DNA of 11,994 nt, from positions 1 to 11,994 of the forward strand of contig CAZOIA010000167.1 in NCBI GenBank assembly GCA_964579675.1, in the 5' to 3' direction. Positions 1 to 5,469 of the stretch are shown in pieces. A program made the position numbers and the translations under genes. This stretch comes from CAZOIA01 sp964579675 (GTDB lineage Bacteria > Planctomycetota > Phycisphaerae > UBA1845 > PWPN01). Position 1 is the stretch's first letter. Every line of letters starts with the position of its first letter. A model generated the notes under the pieces. It did no database searches. It was given only the letters and a program-made list of their open reading frames with translations, and was not told the DNA's origin.

Positions 1-1
1 C

Positions 2-559
2 TATAAACGAGAGGCTCTGGTGGACGGGCTGTCACGGGGGATGAAGCAGCGGCTGAGCATCGCCCGGGTGTTGCTGCACGATCCGAAACTGTTGTTGCTG
101 GACGAGCCGGCCAGCGGGCTGGACCCCCGGGCCCGGATCGAGATCCGCGAGCTGCTCAAGGAGCTTCATCGCATGGGCAAGACGATCGTAATCAGCTCGC
201 ACATTCTGCACGAGTTGGCCGAACTATGCTCGACCGTGGGCATCATCGAACGGGGCGAGCTGTTGTTCCACGGATCGGTCGATGAGATCACCCGCCGGGT
301 CCGCATGGGGACCCGGGTCCAGATCCGGGTGGCTAACCGGATCGAGCTGGCCGCGAGGGTGCTGGAGAAGCTGGAGCCGGTCAAGAGCGTGCAACAGAAC
401 GACCGCTGCCTGTCGGTCGAGCTCAAGACCGAGACCCATGATTTCTCGTTCCTGGCCCGGGCGTTGATTGAGAAGCGGTTCGCGATCCAGGAGCTGCGGG
501 AAGAGGAGGTCAACCTCGAGACCGCGTTCATGCGACTGACGAAGGGAATCGTGCAATGA
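2..559 (+). CDS. ABC-2 type transporter ATP-binding protein (5' truncated by window edge)
   Basis: This is the C-terminal part of an ABC transporter ATPase, which hydrolyses ATP in the cytoplasm to power a membrane permease. The reading frame is open from base 2, so the start and the Walker A loop lie outside the window. Visible motifs are the ABC signature variant LSRGMKQR (bases 32–55), Walker B with catalytic Glu in LLLLDEPASGLDP (about 91–129), and the switch His in SSHILHEL (about 194–217). The last ~95 residues, after the nucleotide-binding fold, resemble the DUF4162-type tail common in ABC-2 ATPases. A GTG at base 20 falls inside the signature region and cannot be the real start. The stop overlaps the ATG of an 11-codon ORF (ATGA, 556–559). 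The downstream permease at 2851–4680 is the obvious partner. The exported substrate cannot be told. Confidence 0.93.
   Translation, partial: YKREALVDGLSRGMKQRLSIARVLLHDPKLLLLDEPASGLDPRARIEIRELLKELHRMGKTIVISSHILHELAELCSTVGIIERGELLFHGSVDEITRRVRMGTRVQIRVANRIELAARVLEKLEPVKSVQQNDRCLSVELKTETHDFSFLARALIEKRFAIQELREEEVNLETAFMRLTKGIVQ
543..547 (+). promoter_or_regulatory. Ribosome-binding site for the 11-codon ORF
   Basis: AGGGA lies 8 nt upstream of the ATG at 556, inside the ATPase gene. It is the only convincing Shine–Dalgarno match near this junction. Initiation at 556 followed by re-initiation at 588 is therefore more plausible than direct initiation at 588. Confidence 0.45.
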
Positions 560-591
560 CAACCTCCCTGCTGCGACGGCTGATGCCATGA
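556..591 (+). CDS. 11-codon ORF bridging the ATPase and the first secreted-protein gene
   Basis: This ORF encodes MTTSLLRRLMP. Its ATG overlaps the ATPase stop (ATGA, 556–559), and its TGA (589–591) overlaps the ATG at 588 of the next gene (ATGA, 588–591). A Shine–Dalgarno-like AGGGA at 543–547 sits 8 nt before its ATG, whereas the next gene's own ATG has no good ribosome-binding site. It may therefore pass ribosomes from the ATPase to the secreted-protein gene by translational coupling. Alternatively, its peptide (SLLRRLMP) resembles the beginning of the operon's permease (SLWRLLPGNP), so it could be the stub of a permease gene that once followed the ATPase directly. Expression is inferred only from the overlaps and the ribosome-binding site. 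Confidence 0.45.
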   Translation: MTTSLLRRLMP

Positions 592-1673
592 TGAACTCTA
601 CGCCTTACTATCTTGTTGGTTCGATTGCCGTCTGTGCGCTGGTGACGTTCGCTGAGGATGCGGGCAGGGTCTCGGTGCCTGACGACCCGATGTCCCGGCC
701 GACGGAATACGGCATCCGGTTCACGCCTAAGATGGCCCGGGGCATGAGTGACATCTTCGCCCGGCACGTGTGCGTTCATCACTACAAGCTGGACGAGTCC
801 CGGGTTGACGAGGCCTCGGAAGCGATCGCGCGCCGGCTCATGGAACTCGCCCACGCCAACGACCGGGATCAGCGCGGACAGGAGTTGGCCGAGTTCGCGA
901 TTGGTGAAGTGTTCAACGAGTTGGCCAAGAGCAGGAACGGCCGCGGGCTGGACGGCCTGCCTCGCAACCTGGGCATGGGCATCGGCAAACGCATCCTCCC
1001 GATGATGCCGGACCTGCGCGAGTGCGTCCGCAACGTCGGGCAGGATCTCCGTCCCATGCTGGCCATGAAAGAGCAGCTCAAGCTGGGGCGGGATCTGATC
1101 CTCATCAAGACCGGCCTCGACGCCTTCGAGGCGAACATGAAGCTGTGGGCCGCCGGCGACGTCGATCCCCACGCCAATCCCTTCGAGCCCCGCGACAAGG
1201 AAATCGAGACCGACGAGAACGGCGAATCCCAGGCCCTGAAAATGGCCCGCAGTCGGGCCCAAGATGACCTCGAGAAGCAATGGTCCGAGTGGGAGAAGTA
1301 CGTCGAGCAGGCCAAGGCATTCTACGAGTTCGACGAGTCCCAATCCGCCACCGCCGGTTCCGTCCTCCGGGAACTGACCGAGCGGGCCAGGTCGGTCGTC
1401 CAGGATGAGACCTGGCACAAGCAGGCCTACCGGAACCGGGTCTGGGCCTCCATGTTCTGGGCCCTGAGGTTGGGGCGGAACAATCCGTTGCGGGAGTGCA
1501 TTGAGGAGCACTATCGGGAGATGGCCCAACCTATCAAGGATCTGGAAGAGGAGCTCAAGCACCGGATCGACCAGATTCCGACCCAGGCCCAACGGGGCGC
1601 GGCCCAGCAGCGGATCATGGCCGCCCTGATCGAGCAGGGCTTCGAACCCGACCAGGGAGCATCAGGCGAATGA
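588..1673 (+). CDS. Secreted protein of unknown family, paralog 1
   Basis: A 361-residue protein I do not recognise. The N-terminus (MMNSTPYYLVGSIAVCALV) has a short hydrophobic stretch followed by TFAED, consistent with a weak signal peptide or an uncleaved anchor without the usual positive charges. The mature part is charged, probably helical, and rich in Glu and Arg. It is a tandem paralog of the next gene. Shared landmarks are RPTxxGxRxTPxxARG (res ~37–52), SEAxARRLMxxxHAN, RPML/RPIL, a GL…FExxMKxWAxG segment, and FDExQSAxAxxxL. ATG codons at 588 and 591 are both possible starts, and neither has a good ribosome-binding site. The gene is flanked by ATGA overlaps on both sides, so it is co-translated with the ABC ATPase and paralog 2. 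I infer a role on the outer side of the membrane that serves the ABC transporter. Confidence 0.85.
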   Translation: MMNSTPYYLVGSIAVCALVTFAEDAGRVSVPDDPMSRPTEYGIRFTPKMARGMSDIFARHVCVHHYKLDESRVDEASEAIARRLMELAHANDRDQRGQELAEFAIGEVFNELAKSRNGRGLDGLPRNLGMGIGKRILPMMPDLRECVRNVGQDLRPMLAMKEQLKLGRDLILIKTGLDAFEANMKLWAAGDVDPHANPFEPRDKEIETDENGESQALKMARSRAQDDLEKQWSEWEKYVEQAKAFYEFDESQSATAGSVLRELTERARSVVQDETWHKQAYRNRVWASMFWALRLGRNNPLRECIEEHYREMAQPIKDLEEELKHRIDQIPTQAQRGAAQQRIMAALIEQGFEPDQGASGE

Positions 1674-2827
1674 GTACCGTGGTTTCCAAACCGAGGGTGG
1701 TCGTTCTGGCGGCGATGATGCTGGTGCCGCTGTTGGCCCATAGGGTGGCCGCTACGGATGAGGATCCGCAAGGCGACGACGAGGTCATGCGACCCACCGG
1801 GCACGGGCTGCGCCTGACGCCGCAGATCGCGCGGGGATTCTGCCGGGCGATGCTGACCAACGGCGATTTGGGGCGGGAACTGAATCTGACCGAGGAGCAG
1901 GAAGCCCAGATGTCCGAGGCCCTTGCCCGACGTCTCATGCAGATGGGCCATGCCAACGGGCAACACCTGCAGCCGTTCCTGGAGACCTTCGTCGAATCGA
2001 TGGTCATTCATCAGGCGAAATTCACGCCGGACAGTGCCCGGGAATTTGGCAAGCGCGCCAAGCCGGTCCTGCCGGCGATTCGACAATTCGTGAAAGGCCT
2101 CGCGGAGGACGCGCGCCCCATCCTCACGCCGGATCAGTATGCCGGATTCGAAGAGACAGCGCGTCAAGGGCTCCAGGGCGTCGACCGCTTCGAAGGCAAG
2201 ATGAAGCGGTGGGCGAGCGGGGGCGCCAATGACGGTGAGGACCTCGACCATTATGAGCCCGAAGACGGACCGGCCCCCGAGGCCTCCGGCACTGACCACG
2301 AGAAACCGAAGACCCCCAAGGCGCAACATGCCCGGAACATGGCAGAGTGGGACTTGAGACGAGTCGGGCCGGGCGGATGGTTACGCTTTCTGGCTGGGGT
2401 CAAGTATTTCTTCAAGCTCGACGACGCGCAGTCCGCCGAAGCCGACCAGATACTAGCGGAGTATCAGCAACGGGCCGAGGCCGTCATGACCGACGAGTGG
2501 AAGCAGCGCATTCGACGAAACCGAACCAAGTTCCATCTTCGTCGTTCTCTGGGCGAAATCGCCAAGGCCCCATGGCTTTATCACCTTGACCGGGAGTACG
2601 AGGAGTTGTTCGCCCCGGTGGGCAAGATCGAGCGGGCGTTCCGCGCGGCGGTGCTTGCCCTGGTCACCGACGAGCAGCGCGAAGCAGCCTTCGCCGGGGT
2701 CCGCGATCGGGCGGCAAAGCACGGGCTGACGGGCAAGGGACTGGAGGATGTGGGGGCGTGGTTGAAAGAACTCTCACGAAGACGAACCGACGTGGGCAGC
2801 GGAGACAATGGGCCCACGGAGGAGTGA
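1670..2827 (+). CDS. Secreted protein of unknown family, paralog 2
   Basis: A 385-residue paralog of the preceding gene. It has a good signal peptide: Lys/Arg near the N-terminus, then a hydrophobic core (VVVLAAMMLVPLLA) and a probable cleavage site after HRVAA, before an acidic stretch. The start ATG overlaps the previous stop (ATGA, 1670–1673), and AGGGAG at 1654–1659 lies 10 nt upstream. Helical segments carry LTxxQ-like elements: LTEEQ (res ~64), LTPDQ (~154), LDDAQ (~246) and VTDEQ (~326). This recalls periplasmic Spy/CpxP-type helical proteins, but the likeness is only motif-level and does not assign a family. Compared with paralog 1 it has an extra Asp/Glu/Pro-rich linker near residues 190–220 and a C-terminal extension rich in Arg and Asp. 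The permease gene follows after 23 nt. Confidence 0.87.
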   Translation: MSTVVSKPRVVVLAAMMLVPLLAHRVAATDEDPQGDDEVMRPTGHGLRLTPQIARGFCRAMLTNGDLGRELNLTEEQEAQMSEALARRLMQMGHANGQHLQPFLETFVESMVIHQAKFTPDSAREFGKRAKPVLPAIRQFVKGLAEDARPILTPDQYAGFEETARQGLQGVDRFEGKMKRWASGGANDGEDLDHYEPEDGPAPEASGTDHEKPKTPKAQHARNMAEWDLRRVGPGGWLRFLAGVKYFFKLDDAQSAEADQILAEYQQRAEAVMTDEWKQRIRRNRTKFHLRRSLGEIAKAPWLYHLDREYEELFAPVGKIERAFRAAVLALVTDEQREAAFAGVRDRAAKHGLTGKGLEDVGAWLKELSRRRTDVGSGDNGPTEE

Positions 2828-2850
2828 GACGCTGAACCGGGCGGCGCGGG

Positions 2851-4680
2851 ATGAGGCCGATCGCAGCAGACATCACGGTGTCCTTGTGGCGGCTGCTGCC
2901 GGGGAATCCGATCGTGGTGCGGGTCGTCCAGGGCGGCAGCAAGCGGCTCGGGCACCTGTGGGTCCGCGGCGGGTACCTTCTCGTCCTGCTATTTGTCATG
3001 CTCGCCACGCAGTGGAGCCAGATGGACGCGGGCGACTCGCTGGTGGACAAGGCCAAGGCATCAACGCGGGTCTTCGAATACATCTCGATCCTGCAACTGG
3101 CGATGATGTGCTTTCTGGCCCCGGTGTTCACGGCCGGTGCGATTTCCCAGGAGAGGGATGCCGATACGTTCAACGTCCTGCTCACCACGCCTTTGACCAA
3201 CGCCCAGATCGCGCTCGGGTCGCTGGTGAGCCGCCTGTTCTTCGTGGTCACGCTGCTCTTGTCCGGGCTCCCGATCTTCTGCATCACGATGCTCTACGGG
3301 GGCGTGACCAGCCGCCAGGTTTTCCTGAGCTTCGGCATCGCCGGGTGCACCGCGATTCTGACCGGATCGCTGGCGATCATGGTCAGCATCATGCGGGTCG
3401 GGACCCGGGGCACGATCTTCTCGTTCTACGCGGGCATCGCCCTGTTCCTTTTCGCGGGGCTGGCCCTGGGATTCTGGAACAAGACCCACGTGCCCGAGTC
3501 GATCCTCCCTGGTGCGACCGGGGGCATGAGCTGGCTGGCCCCGTTTCATCCGCTGCTGGCCCTTATGGTCGCGCTGAACAAGACGCCGCCGCCGGATGCG
3601 GCCGCGGTGGAACACTATGGCTGGCCCACCAATGCCATGCTCGCCTCTCCCCACATCACGTACATGTGGATCACGCTGCTGGCCTCGGTGACCATGGTTG
3701 CCCTGGCAACGTTCTTCGTCCGCCGGAACGCCAGGGAGGGCGAACTCAACTTGTGGACTCGGCTCTGGCGTAACCGGGTTCGCCCGATGCGCGCGACCGC
3801 CGATGGTGAGCGCACCCGGCGGGCCCGCCGGGTCTGGTCGAATCCCGTCGCGTGGCGGGAGGCCGCCACCCGCAGCAGCGCCGCCAGCAGTGACCTCGCC
3901 CGCTACGGCTACATGATCGCCGGTGTTGCCGCCGCGATCCTGCTGCTGATCGCCCATCGCGCCGGCAACCCCGCCGGGAATCCGGACCGCGTCTGGCTCG
4001 TGGCGATCGTCTTGATCGAGTTCGTCACGGTGATGCTGATGGCGGTCAACGGCGCCGCCACTTCCATCAGCCGCGAACGCGAGGCCGGCACCATGGAACT
4101 CCTGCTCACGACCCCTCTGACTTCTCGCTACATCGTGTGGGGAAAGCTCCGCGGACTCGTCAGTTTCACCGCGCCTTTGATGGCGGTGCCGGCGGCAACG
4201 GTCCTGCTGTTGGCCGTCCATGATCTCATTCGAGGCACCGACCCCCCGATCGTGCCGATGACCTCGGCCCTGGTGCTCCCTCCGCTCCTGCTGGTCTACT
4301 CGGCCCTGGGCTGCATGCTCGGACTCCACATGTCGCTCAAGAGCAAGCGATCCGTCCAGGCTGTCCTGACCAGCGTCGGGATACTGCTCGTGGTCGGATT
4401 CGGGCTGGGCCTGTGTGCCTTCGGCTTGGTGAAGGCGGCCGGCCCGCTGGGGCCATTGATGGCTCCGCTGACATTCGTCACCGCCGTCTGGATGGTGCTT
4501 AACCCGGATTACATTGTCGAGCAGATCCAGAGGACGACCGGCATGAGCGTCGCCGCCGTCCAGGCGTGCCTGGTGGCCGGCACCTTCATCGCAGTCGCTC
4601 TCTACGGCGGGATCGTCACCGCCATCTACAGGTCAATGATCAGGGACTTCGACATGATCGTGCGCAGGCAATCGCGCTGA
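2851..4680 (+). CDS. ABC-2 type permease, two fused homologous halves
   Basis: A 609-residue inner-membrane permease, the expected partner of the ATPase at 2–559. Hydrophobic segments suggest about 12–13 membrane helices (near residues 40–56, 77–98, 128–150, 160–182, 188–208, 270–290, then 354–370, 381–402, 436–456, 471–491, 505–528, 538–551, 570–593). The two halves are repeats. GNPIVVR at ~18 matches SNPVAWR at ~330. The cytoplasmic coupling motif ISxERxxxTxxLLLTTPLT occurs at ~98–116 and again at ~406–424. An Arg-rich cytoplasmic linker (~291–345) joins them. One polypeptide may thus form the whole transmembrane pore. No clear Shine–Dalgarno precedes ATG 2851, which is 23 nt after the previous stop. 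NosY- and Nat-type exporters share this general fold, but the substrate is unknown. Confidence 0.92.
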   Translation: MRPIAADITVSLWRLLPGNPIVVRVVQGGSKRLGHLWVRGGYLLVLLFVMLATQWSQMDAGDSLVDKAKASTRVFEYISILQLAMMCFLAPVFTAGAISQERDADTFNVLLTTPLTNAQIALGSLVSRLFFVVTLLLSGLPIFCITMLYGGVTSRQVFLSFGIAGCTAILTGSLAIMVSIMRVGTRGTIFSFYAGIALFLFAGLALGFWNKTHVPESILPGATGGMSWLAPFHPLLALMVALNKTPPPDAAAVEHYGWPTNAMLASPHITYMWITLLASVTMVALATFFVRRNAREGELNLWTRLWRNRVRPMRATADGERTRRARRVWSNPVAWREAATRSSAASSDLARYGYMIAGVAAAILLLIAHRAGNPAGNPDRVWLVAIVLIEFVTVMLMAVNGAATSISREREAGTMELLLTTPLTSRYIVWGKLRGLVSFTAPLMAVPAATVLLLAVHDLIRGTDPPIVPMTSALVLPPLLLVYSALGCMLGLHMSLKSKRSVQAVLTSVGILLVVGFGLGLCAFGLVKAAGPLGPLMAPLTFVTAVWMVLNPDYIVEQIQRTTGMSVAAVQACLVAGTFIAVALYGGIVTAIYRSMIRDFDMIVRRQSR

Positions 4681-4720
4681 TCCGGCTTGCGGGTTCCTCA
4701 AACCGACCGATCCGGATCAG
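4677..4720. terminator. Candidate bidirectional terminator between convergent genes
   Basis: A perfect 9-bp inverted repeat, CTGATCCGG (4677–4685) and CCGGATCAG (4712–4720), encloses 26 nt. That interval holds a second small stem, GGTT/AACC (4692–4695 / 4701–4704), around CCTCA. The left arm contains the permease TGA (4678–4680), and the right arm contains the TGA of the minus-strand gene (4717–4719), so the arrangement is mirror-symmetric. There is no U-tract on either strand, so intrinsic termination would be atypical. It may instead protect 3' ends or limit read-through. Confidence 0.45.
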
Positions 4721-5268
4721 TCGTGGAACTCATGCGTCAGCAGGCCGGATTCGGCAACCTTCTGGGCCAGCTCGCGGTGGGCACGGACCAGGTCCTGGCA
4801 GATGAGGTCCATCCGCTGACGGAGATCGTGCCGCTCACGGATGATACGTGACGATACTCGACGCAGCCGGCGGTAACGGACGCGGTTGCGCTGTCGCTTC
4901 CGGTGGCGCTGGGCCGCCTCTTGAACCACGGCCACCATATCCGAGATGTCGAACGGCCTGACGAGCAGGTCGGTCACGCCCAGGCGGATCGCTTCAATTG
5001 CCTCGTCCGTGGTTGGATGATCCGCCAGCAGGATGACCGGGCACCGGTTCCTCACCCGCAGCTCGCGGGTGAACGCCAGGGTGTCAGGCGAAGACATGGA
5101 AGCCACCACCACGTCATGCCGGGCGGTCAGTTCCTCCCGCATGGCGTCAGTGGCGGACGATACGCGCGTCACCTGCGCCGACATCGCGTCGCGAAGAGAC
5201 TTACCGACCATCTCGGCCAGATCGGCGTCGTCTTCGACAAGCAGGACTTCTAGACCCCGTCGCGTCAT
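4717..5268 (-). CDS. Degenerate receiver-domain protein with basic helical tail
   Basis: A CheY-like fold with key residues lost, 183 residues from ATG 5268. The first β-strand with its acidic pocket is intact (VLLVEDD, E12 D13 D14). The phospho-acceptor position in DVVVASMSSPD is Ser57 instead of Asp. The switch Thr in VILLADHP is Ala82, and the conserved Lys in LLVRPF is Arg104. Phosphorylation is therefore unlikely, and the domain probably works by binding. Residues ~120–180 form an Arg-rich helix and a predicted coiled coil (RQRMDLICQDLVRAHREL), suggesting dimerisation or nucleic-acid contact. I chose ATG 5268 because GGGA lies just upstream. An in-frame GTG at 5280 would add four residues but has no ribosome-binding site. 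It is the last gene of the minus-strand signalling cluster, 201 nt after the kinase gene. It may be a partner of the kinase or of the HTH–receiver. Confidence 0.85.
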   Translation of the reverse strand: MTRRGLEVLLVEDDADLAEMVGKSLRDAMSAQVTRVSSATDAMREELTARHDVVVASMSSPDTLAFTRELRVRNRCPVILLADHPTTDEAIEAIRLGVTDLLVRPFDISDMVAVVQEAAQRHRKRQRNRVRYRRLRRVSSRIIRERHDLRQRMDLICQDLVRAHRELAQKVAESGLLTHEFHD

Positions 5269-5469
5269 TTCTTTTCCCACTACCGGAGCAGCACCGGATC
5301 TCTCGAAAAAAGTGGCAGGCGGGAGCTTCGGCTGCGAGAGCGAGGAGGAGGAGGAGGAGAATAGGAGGAGCCTACACGTCCCGCCTGGCCCGGACTAGAG
5401 TTTTCCCTCACCTGATTCTCATTCTGACGAATCCTGTCAGGTAAGAGAGGAAACTACCTCTAAACAAGA
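5269..5469 (-). other. Intergenic region between kinase and pseudo-receiver genes
   Basis: About 200 nt without a credible gene. It holds an inverted repeat, ACCTGA (5410–5415) / TCAGGT (5437–5442), flanked by pyrimidine-rich then purine-rich sequence that extends the pairing imperfectly. Overlapping alternative pairings are CTGAC/GTCAG (5424–5428 / 5436–5440) and GATTC/GAATC (5414–5418 / 5429–5433). It also holds a (GAG)6 tract (5342–5359) on the plus strand, read as CTC repeats in the minus-strand leader. It could be a terminator for the kinase gene or a switchable leader for the pseudo-receiver. I see no convincing promoter. Confidence 0.35.

Noticed and set aside
528..1592. 354-codon open frame antisense to secreted paralog 1
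   Set aside because: It is Leu/Gly/Val-rich low-complexity translation typical of a shadow frame in GC-rich DNA. The sense frame has a paralog, overlaps with both neighbours and fits the operon.
1511..2329. 272-codon open frame antisense to both secreted-protein genes
   Set aside because: It spans the junction of two supported sense genes and shows no motifs or ribosome-binding site.
2808..3773. 321-codon plus-strand frame overlapping the permease start
   Set aside because: Different frame, Arg/Gly/His-rich with no hydrophobic segments, and excluded by the strongly supported permease frame.
3061..4329. 422-codon open frame antisense to the permease
   Set aside because: His/Arg/Asp/Gln-rich translation is the mirror of membrane-protein codons. 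The sense frame shows duplicated ABC-2 motifs and membrane helices.
5342..5359. (GAG)6 tract as a Shine–Dalgarno or phase-variable repeat
   Set aside because: On the transcribed minus strand it reads CTC repeats, so it cannot be a ribosome-binding site, and it lies outside any coding frame or promoter spacer I can support.
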